Source: Sva-07 sp963741755 (GTDB lineage: Bacteria; Actinomycetota; Acidimicrobiia; Acidimicrobiales; Ilumatobacteraceae). From it: a DNA stretch of 64,000 bases. The DNA lies in assembly GCA_963741755.1 (NCBI GenBank), contig CAVUJG010000006.1, forward strand, positions 62,001-126,000, given 5' to 3'. A program made the translations under genes and the position numbers. Shown here piece by piece: positions 1-8,915 of this stretch. Position 1 is the first letter of the stretch; the number at the start of each line of letters is the position of its first letter. A model generated the notes under the pieces. That model was not told the DNA's origin, made no database searches, and saw nothing but the letters and a program-made list of their open reading frames with translations.

Positions 1-16
1 AGCAGGGCCTACAGGG

Positions 17-89
17 TGGGCGATGGGAGTCTCGATCTCCCGACCTCCACGGTGTGAACGTGGCGCTCTTCCAGCTGAGCTAATCGCCC
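17..89 (-). tRNA. tRNA-Val (anticodon CAC)
   Basis: A complete cloverleaf can be folded on the minus strand. The acceptor stem is GGGCGAT paired with ATCGCCC, with discriminator A at position 17. The D arm uses GCTC/GAGC. The anticodon stem CCACG/CGTGG closes the loop TTCACAC, giving anticodon CAC (valine, reads GUG). The T stem is GGGAG/CTCCC with loop ATCGAGA. The 3' CCA is not encoded (the genome reads CCC after the discriminator), so CCA would be added after transcription. The neighbouring J-domain gene on the same strand lies upstream, ending 60 bp away. Confidence 0.93.
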
Positions 90-148
90 CTGAGGGAAAC
101 CACAAGTTAGCAGCGGCACTGTGGATGTCACACCAGACCGCAGTGAGC

Positions 149-778
149 TCATCCGCCGGTGTCGAGCGTGACGCCCACGCACGCGACGCCCATCCCCTGG
201 CGGTCGCGGTGGGCGACGGTCGCGCCGGGACACGACTCGGAGAACGGGACGAACGCTTCGACAACGAGGTCGACGGCGGGGTCCGCGGTGCACGCGACTT
301 CGCGGGCGTCGCCGTTCGGTTCGATCGTGACGCACGACCCGATCTGAATGATGCCGTCGGGGCCACGCGGCTCACCGGGCTCGGTGAACTGGGCCATCAC
401 GACGATCCCGATGATCGCCAGCGCCGCGACGAACGACACGGACCGCCACGGAAACCGCGCCGGGCCGAGATGGCTCGGGAACGTCGGCATCGTCGGCGCC
501 GTTGACGAGGTCGGAGGCGTCGATGACGGCGCGGCGGCCGGCCCGCGAGCCGAACCTTGGCGAAGCGATGCGTCGTAGACCGCTCGACGCGCCGAATCGT
601 TCAGCACCCGGTACGCCTCGTTGATCGCCGACATCGAGACAGGGCCGACGGCGCTGCCGCTCGCTGCGGTGCGGTCGGGATGGTGCTCGCGAGCGAGCCG
701 GCGGTAGGCCTCGCGGATCTCGTCGACGCGAGCGGTCGGCGCAACGCCGAGCACGTCGTAGTGGGTCAGGCCGGACAC
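149..778 (-). CDS. Membrane-anchored J-domain protein with a C-terminal cysteine domain
   Basis: 209 aa. An N-terminal J domain (about residues 5-70) carries the HPD tripeptide at 33-35, which in this family stimulates Hsp70 ATPase. A Pro/Ser/Thr-rich linker follows (75-108), then one hydrophobic segment (about 114-131). The C-terminal extracytoplasmic part has four cysteines (149, 163, 183, 200) in a spacing like that of small septum-associated or lipoprotein-type actinobacterial domains, so it may form two disulfides. If the segment is a signal anchor, the J domain is cytoplasmic and the cysteine domain is outside. This would be an Hsp70 recruiter at the membrane; the partner is unknown. 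The J domain is certain, the topology inferred. Confidence 0.85.
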   Translation of the reverse strand: MSGLTHYDVLGVAPTARVDEIREAYRRLAREHHPDRTAASGSAVGPVSMSAINEAYRVLNDSARRAVYDASLRQGSARGPAAAPSSTPPTSSTAPTMPTFPSHLGPARFPWRSVSFVAALAIIGIVVMAQFTEPGEPRGPDGIIQIGSCVTIEPNGDAREVACTADPAVDLVVEAFVPFSESCPGATVAHRDRQGMGVACVGVTLDTGG

Positions 779-807
779 GGTCCGATCACGCTACGGGAGC
801 TGCCGGG

Positions 808-1731
808 TCAATAGCCGGCGTCGACGTCGACGAGTCCGACGAGGTCCTCACCGCGGGCGAAACGCCGCACGTTCTCGGTGACTCGTTGCGCCAGGAGCGG
901 CTTGGCCATCTCGGGCGTGTTGCCCACGTGCGGAGTGATGATGCAGTTCGGCAGCGACCACAGCGGGTGGCCGGCGGGGAGCGGTTCGGGATCGGTGACG
1001 TCGAGTGCGGCGCCACCGATCACACCGTTGCGGAGCGCGTCGACGAGATCATCGGTCACGATGTGACGGCCGCGCGCGACGTTGACGATCCACGAATGGT
1101 CCTCCATCAAGCCGAACTCGTCAGCCGAGAACATCCCCTCGGTGTCCGGTGTCAGCGCGAGCGCGAGCACGACGAGGTCGGCTCCGGGAAGGGCGTCGGC
1201 GAACCGGTCGGCCTCGAGTACCTCGTCGACACCGTCCATCGGCTCGGCCCGATTGCGCACGACCGTGATGTCGCAGTGCCAGGGTTGCAGCAGCCGAACC
1301 AGCGATTCCGTGATGCCGCCGCCACCGAGGATCGTGACCCGCCCGTCGAGCAGATTGCGCCCCTGGGGGCCGGACCACTCCGTGGCCTGCGCGTAGGCAC
1401 CGACATGGCGGAGCCCGGCGATTCCGAGCGCCAGCGCCATCTCGGCGACCGGTTCGGCATAGACGCCCTTGCCGCACGTCCATGTCCGGTCGTGGTCGAG
1501 ATGCTCGACGAAATTCTCGATGCCTGCGAAGGGAAGCTGCACCCAACGGATGTGGTCGGCGTCGTCGAGGACCTCGCGCAGCGAACCCACGGCTCGGGCA
1601 TCGGCCCAGACCACCGCTTCCGCGTGCTCCGGGCCGACGAGTTCGCCGCCGCCGGCGATCACCGCATCGGCGAGCCAGTCGGGTCCGCCCGTGGGGCCGA
1701 GGTGGATTCGTGGTGCATCGGTGTTCGTCAT
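808..1731 (-). CDS. D-isomer-specific 2-hydroxyacid dehydrogenase family protein
   Basis: 307 aa from the ATG at 1731 (MTNTDAP); an upstream in-frame extension lacks family similarity. The C-terminal NAD-binding lobe is recognisable: a glycine-rich stretch near 135-141 (GGGGIT), the NVARGR segment with the catalytic Arg near 220, the Glu in the DPEP region near 249, and the catalytic His in TPHVG near 268. The family reduces 2-keto acids to D-2-hydroxy acids with NAD(P)H; the substrate cannot be read from sequence. The nucleotide loop is GGGGI rather than the usual GxGxxG, so cofactor binding may be slightly atypical. It diverges from alanine dehydrogenase with about 60 bp between starts. Confidence 0.87.
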   Translation of the reverse strand: MTNTDAPRIHLGPTGGPDWLADAVIAGGGELVGPEHAEAVVWADARAVGSLREVLDDADHIRWVQLPFAGIENFVEHLDHDRTWTCGKGVYAEPVAEMALALGIAGLRHVGAYAQATEWSGPQGRNLLDGRVTILGGGGITESLVRLLQPWHCDITVVRNRAEPMDGVDEVLEADRFADALPGADLVVLALALTPDTEGMFSADEFGLMEDHSWIVNVARGRHIVTDDLVDALRNGVIGGAALDVTDPEPLPAGHPLWSLPNCIITPHVGNTPEMAKPLLAQRVTENVRRFARGEDLVGLVDVDAGY

Positions 1732-1790
1732 CTGGCTACGACGGTAGTGGTCGCGACGGCGGCCATGATCGATCAGGCATGATGAGGCCC

Positions 1791-2924
1791 ATGACTGACT
1801 CCGCACCCGCCATCCGCACCGTGGGCGTCCCGCGCGAGGTGAAGACCGCCGAGCACCGAGTGGCGATGACCCCCGACGGCGTACGCGAACTCGAACGCTT
1901 CGGGGTCCAGGTGCTGGTCGAGTCCGGCGCCGGAGAAGGGGCATCGATCACCGATGCCGACTACGTGGCCGCCGGCGCCGACATCGTGCCGACCGCCGCC
2001 GACGCCTGGGCACAGGAGATGGTCGTCAAGGTCAAAGAACCGAAACCCGAGGAGTTCGGCTTCCTGCGTCCCGACCTCACGCTGTTCACCTACCTCCACC
2101 TCGCGGCCTACCCGGCGGTCGCTGCGGCGTTGCTCGCGGCGGGCACGACGTCGGTCGCCTACGAGACCGTCCAGTCGGCCGACGGCTCGCTCCCGCTGCT
2201 CGCTCCGATGAGCGAGGTCGCCGGTCGACTCGCACCACAGATGGGCGCGCACTTCCTCGAACGGCACAACGGCGGCCGGGGCGTGCTGATGGGTGGCGCA
2301 CCCGGCGTGCGGCCGGCCAAGGTCGTCGTTCTCGGTGCGGGCAATGTCGGCTGGAACTCGGCGTGGATCGCCGCCGGCATGGAGGCCGAGGTGGTATTGA
2401 TCGACAAGAACCTCGATCGACTGCGTTTCGTCGACCAGATCCACCGGGGTCGCATCATGACGGCCGCGTCGAATCGTGGCGCCATCGAGCGAGCGGTGGC
2501 CGACGCCGATCTGGTGATCGGTGCGGTTCTCGTGGCCGGCGGTCGGGCTCCGATCGTGGTCAGCGACGAGATGGTGCGGGCGATGAAGCCACGAGCGGTC
2601 ATCGTCGACGTCGCCGTCGACCAAGGCGGCTGCATCGCCACGACCCGCGAAACCACCCACGACGAGCCCACCTATGTCGAGCACGGCGTGGTGCACTACG
2701 CCGTCGGCAACATGCCGGGTGCCGTGCCGCACACGAGCACCTACGCGCTCACCAATGCAACGCTGCCGTACCTGCTCGACGTGGCGGTGCACGGCGCGAT
2801 CGGTGCCGCACGACGCGACCCGGCGATCGCCCACGGCCTCAACACCGTCGGCGGCCAGTACGCCAACGCTGTCGTCGCCGAGTCGCTCGGGGCCACGGCG
2901 ATCGACGCACTGGCAGCGGGCTGA
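1791..2924 (+). CDS. ald: Alanine dehydrogenase
   Basis: 377 aa, the usual length for L-alanine dehydrogenase (L-alanine + NAD+ + water to pyruvate + ammonia + NADH). The N-terminal signature VPREVKTAEHRVAMTP is present, the substrate-binding VKVKEP lysine motif and the catalytic His in the LFTYLHLA segment follow, and the Rossmann motif GAGNVG lies at 182-187. The C-terminal NMPGAVPHTSTYAL segment is also diagnostic. ATGs at 1779 and 1782 would add four or three residues; 1791 gives the canonical N terminus. The divergent gene encodes another NAD-dependent keto-acid enzyme, so the pair may share regulation. Confidence 0.95.
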   Translation: MTDSAPAIRTVGVPREVKTAEHRVAMTPDGVRELERFGVQVLVESGAGEGASITDADYVAAGADIVPTAADAWAQEMVVKVKEPKPEEFGFLRPDLTLFTYLHLAAYPAVAAALLAAGTTSVAYETVQSADGSLPLLAPMSEVAGRLAPQMGAHFLERHNGGRGVLMGGAPGVRPAKVVVLGAGNVGWNSAWIAAGMEAEVVLIDKNLDRLRFVDQIHRGRIMTAASNRGAIERAVADADLVIGAVLVAGGRAPIVVSDEMVRAMKPRAVIVDVAVDQGGCIATTRETTHDEPTYVEHGVVHYAVGNMPGAVPHTSTYALTNATLPYLLDVAVHGAIGAARRDPAIAHGLNTVGGQYANAVVAESLGATAIDALAAG

Positions 2925-2957
2925 TCACCGGCACGCACATTCCCCTACGGTGGGCCG

Positions 2958-4169
2958 ATGACCCACGTGGCTGACCTCGACCTGCCGTCGATCGACGATC
3001 CGAGCCTGAGCGACACGGAGCGACAGGAACTGATCGCGTCGCTGGCCGGCGATCACTGGATGGTCCGCAACGCCATCGGCTACTCGATCCTGCAGTACGC
3101 CGATGTCGTCGCGGTGTTGCGCGACAAGCGCTGGCACAGTGCCACGTCGAAGATCCCCGAGATGATGGGGATCACCGACGAGGACTTCCTCGCCAACCGC
3201 CGAGTGTCGATCCTGTCGGCGGAAGGCGACGTGCACACACGGTTGCGCCGCCTGGTCGCGAAGTCGTTCTCACCGCGGTCGGCCGACCGGCTGCGGCCGT
3301 TCATGCGCGAGGTGGTCGACGAGCTGGTCGATGCGGTGGCGCCGACGGGCCGAGCCGACATCGCCGTCGACATATGTGAGCCGTATCCGATCCCGATCAT
3401 CTGCGAGCTCCTCGGCGCACCGCGCACGGATTGGCAGCTCTTCTCGCGTCTCGCCGAGGACGTGCTGCGCATCTTCAACGGCAACGTGCTCGAGGAACTC
3501 GATGTGATCAAGGCCGCTCAGGCGGAACTCGACGAGTACTCGCGTGGCCTGATCGCCGACCGCCGCAACGATCCGCAGGACGACCTGATCACCGATTTGA
3601 TCGCCGCCGAGGAGGAAGGCGACCGCCTCAGCACCGACGAGCTGGTGATGATGGTCGACGCCGTGATCGTCGGCGGCACCGACACCACCCGCAACCAGCT
3701 GGGTTGTGCCGTCGGGCTGCTGTCGAACCATCCGGATCAGTGGAAGCTGTTGGCCGACGATCCCGACATCGCCCCGCGGGCAGTCGAAGAGGTGATGCGC
3801 TACTTCGGCGCGGTGCGCGGGACCGCCCGGTTCGCCAGCGAGGACATCGAATACCGCGACGTGCTCTTTCCCGCGGGCACGATCGTGATGACGTCGATGG
3901 CCATGGCGAACCGTGATGCGACCGTGTTCGACGATCCGGGCGCGTTCGACATCACTCGCGAGCCGTCGGGTCAACCGCAGCTCACGTTCGGCTCCGGCAT
4001 CCACTACTGCCTCGGTGCGGCGCTGGCGCGTGCCGAGCTCCAAGAGGCGCTGCCGATCCTCGCCCGCCGGATGCCGGATCTCGCAGTCGACGGCACGATC
4101 GAATGGAAGCCCGCCACGACCGCCATCTTCGGCCCCACGCATCTCCCCGTCACCTTCACCCCCGCCTGA
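2958..4169 (+). CDS. Cytochrome P450
   Basis: 403 aa, the size of a soluble bacterial class I P450. The I-helix oxygen-activation motif reads GGTDTT (Asp242-Thr243), the K-helix ExxR is Glu278-Val-Met-Arg281, and the heme-binding loop FGSGIHYCLG carries the thiolate ligand Cys351. It would need a ferredoxin and reductase, which are not encoded nearby. The substrate is unknown; actinobacterial relatives act on steroids, terpenes, fatty acids or xenobiotics. It starts 33 bp after ald and may be read from the same transcript. The next gene converges from the other strand. Confidence 0.95.
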   Translation: MTHVADLDLPSIDDPSLSDTERQELIASLAGDHWMVRNAIGYSILQYADVVAVLRDKRWHSATSKIPEMMGITDEDFLANRRVSILSAEGDVHTRLRRLVAKSFSPRSADRLRPFMREVVDELVDAVAPTGRADIAVDICEPYPIPIICELLGAPRTDWQLFSRLAEDVLRIFNGNVLEELDVIKAAQAELDEYSRGLIADRRNDPQDDLITDLIAAEEEGDRLSTDELVMMVDAVIVGGTDTTRNQLGCAVGLLSNHPDQWKLLADDPDIAPRAVEEVMRYFGAVRGTARFASEDIEYRDVLFPAGTIVMTSMAMANRDATVFDDPGAFDITREPSGQPQLTFGSGIHYCLGAALARAELQEALPILARRMPDLAVDGTIEWKPATTAIFGPTHLPVTFTPA

Positions 4170-4187
4170 CGCGACAGGAGACGGGAA

Positions 4188-4586
4188 TCAGTCGTCGATC
4201 GTCGGCGGGCGTCGGTAGCGCTTGGTCTCGCCGCGTTGCTTCTTCGCCGCCACCCTCCGCCGTTGCGATCCTCGCGTCGGTTGCGTCGCACGTCGACGAC
4301 GCGGCACGTGGAGCGCATCGCGCAACTTCGAGGCGAGGCGCTCCTCAGCGAGGGCACGGTTGCGGAGCTGTGAGCGTTCGTCGTCGGCGACGACACGGAC
4401 AGTCGGCCCCAGCTTCGACAGCACACGCGAGCGCTGACTCTCCGAGAACGCCGACGACGTCTCGACCTCGAAGCTCAGCTCGGCTCGGGTCGCTGCCTTG
4501 TTCGCGTGCTGGCCGCCAGGGCCACCGGACGGACTGAAGCTGACCACGAGTTCGTGGCGCGGGATTCGCACGCTGTCGGTCACCAC
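4188..4586 (-). CDS. arfB: ArfB/YaeJ-like peptidyl-tRNA hydrolase (release-factor domain)
   Basis: About 132 aa from the GTG at 4586 (VVTDSVRIPRHEL). The class I release-factor GGQ motif is seen in SGGPGGQHANK (GGQ at 24-26), the catalytic loop for peptidyl-tRNA hydrolysis. There are no codon-recognition domains, and a long basic C-terminal tail rich in Arg and Lys follows, as in ArfB/ICT1 proteins that enter the empty mRNA channel of stalled ribosomes. Length matches the family (about 140 aa). The start is uncertain because the reading frame stays open far upstream; the chosen GTG gives the usual spacing before GGQ. It diverges from the F420-type oxidoreductase with 69 bp between. Confidence 0.85.
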   Translation of the reverse strand: MVTDSVRIPRHELVVSFSPSGGPGGQHANKAATRAELSFEVETSSAFSESQRSRVLSKLGPTVRVVADDERSQLRNRALAEERLASKLRDALHVPRRRRATQPTRGSQRRRVAAKKQRGETKRYRRPPTIDD

Positions 4587-4655
4587 GAGGCGATCGTCGG
4601 CTGCTCCCACTCCCCCAGCATGCCCCACCGCCGCCTCGTCGCGTACGGTGAGACG

Positions 4656-5693
4656 ATGGGAGACATCAAGCTCGGCTACAACACTGGCTACTGGTCCGCA
4701 GGCCCACCGCAGGGCGCGCTCGAAGCGGTCAAGGAGGCCGAGCGACTCGGGTTCAACTCGGTGTGGACCGCCGAGGCCTACGGGTCCGATGCGCTGACCC
4801 CGCTCGCCTGGTGGGGCGCCGCAACCGAGACCCTGCAGCTCGGAACGGCGATCATGCAGATGTCGGCGCGCACCCCCGCGGCAACAGCGATGGCAGCGAT
4901 CACCATGGACCATCTGTCGAACGGACGGTTCATCCTCGGCCTGGGCGCCTCGGGTCCACAGGTGGTCGAAGGGTGGTACGGCCAGCCGTATCCGAAGCCG
5001 CTCGCGCGCACCCGTGAGTACGTCGAGATCGTGCGCTCGATCGTCGCTCGCGAACAGCCCGTCGAGTTCCACGGCGAGTTCTACGACATGCCCTACGACG
5101 GCGGCGCTGGGCTCGGCAAAGCGCTCAAGTCGACGGTGCATCCGCTGCGCAATGACATCCCGATCTACCTCGCCGCCGAAGGCCCCAAGAACGTTGCGCT
5201 GTCCGCTGAGATCTGCGACGGCTGGCTGCCACTGTTCTTCTCGCCGAAGGACGACAAGTTCTACCGCGACTGCCTCCAAGAGGGTTTCGACGCATCCGGC
5301 GACCCGACGAAGAAGGACCGCTTCGAGGTGACGGCGACCGCGATGATCATCCCCGGCGACGATGCCGAGAAGTGTGCCGATCTCGTGCGCCCGTTCCTGG
5401 CGTTGTACGCCGGCGGCATGGGGGCAAAGGGCGCCAACTTCCACTACGAGGTCTTCGCACGGATGGGATACGGCGACGTCGCCGACACGGTCCAGGAGCT
5501 GTACCTGCAGGGCAAGAAGGCCGAAGCCGCCGCAGCCATTCCCTTGGCAATGGTCGAAGACGTCGCCCTCGTCGGCCCGCCCGACAAGATCCGTGACGAA
5601 CTCGCGAAGTGGCGCGAGACGTGCATCACCGAGTTCCTCGTCAGCGGACCGGCGATGGCATTGCCGAGCTTCGCCGAACTCGTACTCGGCTGA
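4656..5693 (+). CDS. LLM class F420-dependent oxidoreductase
   Basis: 345 aa. The N terminus (MGDIKLGYNTGYW) and the central segments (LGTAIMQMSARTPAATAMAA; HLSNGRFILGLGASGPQVVEGWYG) belong to the luciferase-like monooxygenase TIM-barrel family, closest by eye to mycobacterial F420-dependent members of the Rv3520c type. Such enzymes transfer hydride between F420 and an organic substrate; the substrate is not known. It implies the host makes coenzyme F420. The next gene begins 3 bp after the stop, suggesting co-transcription with the aminotransferase. Confidence 0.9.
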   Translation: MGDIKLGYNTGYWSAGPPQGALEAVKEAERLGFNSVWTAEAYGSDALTPLAWWGAATETLQLGTAIMQMSARTPAATAMAAITMDHLSNGRFILGLGASGPQVVEGWYGQPYPKPLARTREYVEIVRSIVAREQPVEFHGEFYDMPYDGGAGLGKALKSTVHPLRNDIPIYLAAEGPKNVALSAEICDGWLPLFFSPKDDKFYRDCLQEGFDASGDPTKKDRFEVTATAMIIPGDDAEKCADLVRPFLALYAGGMGAKGANFHYEVFARMGYGDVADTVQELYLQGKKAEAAAAIPLAMVEDVALVGPPDKIRDELAKWRETCITEFLVSGPAMALPSFAELVLG

Positions 5694-5696
5694 TCG

Positions 5697-6893
5697 GTGC
5701 CCCCAACGCTGCGCCACGGCCGCTCGCAGGTGGCGATCCCCGGTCCGTCCATCGTCCCCGACCGGGTACTCGCCGCCATGCACCGGCCGATGCCGAACAT
5801 CTACGACGGGCCGCTGATCGATGTGTCCAACAGCCTGTTCGCCGACCTCCCGGCCATCGCGCGCACCAACGGTGAGGTGTTCATCGTCATCGGCAACGGC
5901 CACGCCGCTTGGCAGATGGCGGTGTCCAACACCGTCCGTCGCGGCGATCGCCTCCTCGTGCTCGAATCGGGCACGTTCGCATTGATCTGGGGTCAACAGG
6001 CAGCGATGAGTGGCGCCGACGTCGAGGTGTTGCCCGGAACCGACGATGGCCCCGTCGACCCGGCGGCGGTCGAGGAGCGGCTGCGCGCCGACAACGACCA
6101 CACGATCCGCAGCATCCTCGTGGTGCTCGCCGACACCGCCACCGGAGTGCGCAACGACATCGCAGCCATCCGTCGGGCGATCGATGCTGCCGGCCATCCT
6201 GCACTGTTGATGGTGGACGCGATCGCGTCGCTCGGGTGTGATCGTTTCGAGATGGACGAGTGGGGTGTCGACGTGACCGTCGCTGCCAGCCAGAAGGGCT
6301 TGATGTGCCCACCCGGGCTCGGGTTCGTGTGGGCCAACGACAAGGCGCTGGCGGCCCACGAACGCGCTGACACGCGCGTCGGCTACCTCGATTGGGAGTC
6401 GCGACGCAACGTCGAGGCGCACTACCAGCTCTACAACGGCACCCCGCCGATCCCGATGATCTACGCGCTGCGAGAGGCGCTCGACATGATCGACGAGGAA
6501 GGACTCGAGAACGTGTGGCGGCGCCACGAGGTGCTGGCCCGGTCGGTGTGGGCGGCAGTCGATACGTGGCACGTCGACGGCGGCCTGCGCTGCAACATCA
6601 CCGACGCCGCGGCACGTTCGCACGCCGTGACGACGATCCGCACCGGCACGATCGACGCAGCGACGCTCCGCGAGATCTGCGAGCGCGAGATGGGCCTCAC
6701 GCTCGGGCTCGGCATCGGGAGCGACGACGCGCGCTTTCGAATCGGACACATGGGTCACCTCAACCCCCCGATGTTGTTGGGCACCCTCGCAACCATCGAG
6801 GCGGCGCTCCATGCTCTGGGTGCGCCGACAGGCGGGTCGGGGGTTGCCGCGGCGGCGCGAGTGATCGGCGCGAGCCTGGCGGACGCGGTCTAG
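5697..6893 (+). CDS. Class V aminotransferase (alanine/serine-glyoxylate type)
   Basis: 398 aa with a GTG start 3 bp after the preceding stop. The N-terminal GPSIVPDRVLAAM segment, the early aspartate region MVDAIASLGCDRFEMDEWGVD and the pyridoxal-phosphate lysine in ASQKGLMCPPGLGF (Lys200) are typical of alanine-glyoxylate and serine-glyoxylate aminotransferases. The reaction is transfer of an amino group from Ala or Ser to glyoxylate or a related keto acid. The true substrate pair cannot be assigned. The final codons overlap the 3' end of the convergent membrane-protein gene. Confidence 0.9.
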   Translation: MPPTLRHGRSQVAIPGPSIVPDRVLAAMHRPMPNIYDGPLIDVSNSLFADLPAIARTNGEVFIVIGNGHAAWQMAVSNTVRRGDRLLVLESGTFALIWGQQAAMSGADVEVLPGTDDGPVDPAAVEERLRADNDHTIRSILVVLADTATGVRNDIAAIRRAIDAAGHPALLMVDAIASLGCDRFEMDEWGVDVTVAASQKGLMCPPGLGFVWANDKALAAHERADTRVGYLDWESRRNVEAHYQLYNGTPPIPMIYALREALDMIDEEGLENVWRRHEVLARSVWAAVDTWHVDGGLRCNITDAAARSHAVTTIRTGTIDAATLREICEREMGLTLGLGIGSDDARFRIGHMGHLNPPMLLGTLATIEAALHALGAPTGGSGVAAAARVIGASLADAV

Positions 6894-8506
6894 ACCTCGA
6901 CGAGCTCGCCGTCACCCGATGGGGCCGGCGAGACAGGTCCCAGCATGTCGGGCCCATGGGCGGGGCGTGCAGATGCTCGCATCGTTGCCACCAGCGCACC
7001 GACGGCCACGACGACTCCGAGCACGATGAGCACGCCGGCACCGGTGCGCCAGCCGTCGCTGAGCGGAAGCACCCTCAGCGGCATGGGCGGGAGCTGGCCG
7101 TCGTCACGGCTGCGCATCATCGTGGTCGGATCGACGTCGACCGGCAGGTTGAGCAGTGCCCACCAGCCGGCGACCACCACCAGGCCAAGCGGGGCCCACC
7201 GCGACCAGATGCGTTCCATGCCGATGATCACCAGCACGGCGGCGACGCCGATCGCAGGCATCGTGTAGCGAGCGTGCGCATTGCCGCCCCCGCTCGCGTG
7301 CTGGGCGATCGTGAGCGCAACGAGTGCGACGGCGACGAGCCCCAGCGAGATCTGCCACCGCAGCGTCGAAGCGTCGTCACGAGCGACGTCCGGCTCAGGA
7401 TCCTTCGCCACGTCGCCACGCCGTGCGATGCGTCCGGTGACGAGCACGATGCCGACGCCAGCAGCGGCGATCATCGTCAGCACGACCGATCCCGGGGGAA
7501 CGATGCGCCGCCGGGTCGTCGGCGACATCAGCCCTTCGTACACGTTCGACCACATCGACCAACGCACCATCATGTCGAGCACCGACCCACGGCGCTCGCG
7601 TCGGAACATCTCGAGCAGGTACTGCGACGCGCCGACGTCGCCGTACAGCACCATGTTGCGGGCGTAGAACCATCCGAAGAGCACCACGGCCGGACCGAGC
7701 CCGATCAGTGCCACGCGAACGGCATGTCGCAGTTGCTCGCGCGCCGTGGGTGCAGGGCGAGTGAATCGTCGCAATGCGACGATGCCGACCACAGCGATCG
7801 CAAGCAGCATCGTGGCCGCTCGGGAACCGAATGCGACGGCCGCCGTTGCCGCGAGCAACGCCAGGTCACGCCTCGTCAAGGCGTCGACGCGCCGCAGGCA
7901 GCGCGCGCCTGCCCACACGACGGCCGTGCCGGCCGCGAACCCCAACCCATCGTTCAGGCCCTGCGAGAAGACGGCGTGCCCCTGGGGCACGAGCGCAGCG
8001 AGCGCTGCGGCGAGCAACGCGAGGCGATGGTTGCGTCGGGTGATCTCCGACGCGAGCAGGAACGTGAAGATCAGCCCGACCGCCGCGAAGGCGACGTTGG
8101 CGAAGCGCATGAGGATCAGGCCACCATCGGGCGCACCGACCGCTCGACTCGCCCACACGAGTGGCGCGACTGCCATGTAGTGCAACGGCGGATGGTTGGC
8201 AACCCACACGCCGCGGTAGCGGATGTCGTTGGCCATCGAACGTTCGGCCTGCCACTGCCGGGCCTCGACGGGCACCTCGGGGAACTCGCGGATCTGCGGA
8301 AGTCGGAACGATGCAATCTCCTGCGCATAGCCGACATGTGCGGTTTCGTCCGTAGGGAGAAACGGCGGCTGTTGAAGAGCGTGCAGTGCGCCGATCCCGA
8401 TGAACGCCACCACGATGGCCACGAGTCCGACGACCACGGCGATCGAGGGGCGCGACCGTACCCTCGCTCCCACCTCGTTGCGCACCGCGAGTTCCGACGT
8501 CGACAC
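6890..8506 (-). CDS. DUF2142-like polytopic membrane protein (GT-C type)
   Basis: 538 aa with about 11-12 hydrophobic segments. The first extracytoplasmic loop carries PPFLPTDETAHVGYAQEIA, the acidic pair expected in GT-C glycosyltransferases that use lipid-linked sugars, and a later loop has the NHPPLHYM motif. These are marks of the DUF2142 family of predicted membrane glycosyltransferases. It probably transfers a sugar from a polyprenyl-phosphate donor outside the membrane; donor and acceptor are unknown. It converges with the aminotransferase gene, overlapping by 4 bp. Confidence 0.8.
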   Translation of the reverse strand: MSTSELAVRNEVGARVRSRPSIAVVVGLVAIVVAFIGIGALHALQQPPFLPTDETAHVGYAQEIASFRLPQIREFPEVPVEARQWQAERSMANDIRYRGVWVANHPPLHYMAVAPLVWASRAVGAPDGGLILMRFANVAFAAVGLIFTFLLASEITRRNHRLALLAAALAALVPQGHAVFSQGLNDGLGFAAGTAVVWAGARCLRRVDALTRRDLALLAATAAVAFGSRAATMLLAIAVVGIVALRRFTRPAPTAREQLRHAVRVALIGLGPAVVLFGWFYARNMVLYGDVGASQYLLEMFRRERRGSVLDMMVRWSMWSNVYEGLMSPTTRRRIVPPGSVVLTMIAAAGVGIVLVTGRIARRGDVAKDPEPDVARDDASTLRWQISLGLVAVALVALTIAQHASGGGNAHARYTMPAIGVAAVLVIIGMERIWSRWAPLGLVVVAGWWALLNLPVDVDPTTMMRSRDDGQLPPMPLRVLPLSDGWRTGAGVLIVLGVVVAVGALVATMRASARPAHGPDMLGPVSPAPSGDGELVEV

Positions 8507-8567
8507 GCGGCGAAGCTACCCGGGAGTAAGGGCGGATACTCGGCGCCCCAACGACGTCATCGAGCGT

Positions 8568-8915
8568 TCACGAAGGGGGATCGCTGTGCTGATCGGCGAT
8601 GGCGCCGACCTGGCCTGCATCGACCCAGGACCGGAGCTTCTCCCAGGCATAGATGCCGGTCGAGTGGCCGTCGCTCCAATCGAGGCTCAGACCCCAGGCG
8701 CCCGACAGCTCGGCGTCGGTGATCGTGATCGGCTGGCCCTCGTCGATCCAGGGCGCCACCGGCTGGTCGCGGGTGCGCCGCGCATTGCAGTCGGCGCAGG
8801 GGCAGGCCTGGCGAAGCGGAGCGAGTTCGAAGCGGGCCCGCACGCCGTCCTCGAAGAGGACCTCGACGTGCGATTGACGGTCCACTTCGACGGATTCGAT
8901 GTCATGCTTGGCCAC
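8568..8915 (-). CDS. DUF971 (GBBH-like N-terminal domain) protein
   Basis: 115 aa from the GTG at 8915. The sequence VEVLFEDGVRARFELAPLRQACPCADCNARR and the C-terminal GLSLDWSDGHSTGIYAWEKLR match the small DUF971 domain, also found at the N terminus of gamma-butyrobetaine hydroxylase, where cysteines bind zinc. Stand-alone members are often linked with Fe-S metabolism, but the function here is not shown. The start codon abuts the GTG of the divergent gene within a CACGTG palindrome (8913-8918). Confidence 0.82.
   Translation of the reverse strand: MAKHDIESVEVDRQSHVEVLFEDGVRARFELAPLRQACPCADCNARRTRDQPVAPWIDEGQPITITDAELSGAWGLSLDWSDGHSTGIYAWEKLRSWVDAGQVGAIADQHSDPPS

Noticed and set aside
4590..6812. 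Minus-strand frame running upstream of the ArfB-like gene
   Set aside because: It is antisense to the F420-type oxidoreductase and aminotransferase; only the last 132 codons have family similarity.
6392..8722. Long plus-strand open frame of about 776 codons over the membrane-protein gene
   Set aside because: Low-complexity Arg/His/Asp-rich product and no family motifs; the minus strand encodes a clear polytopic protein.
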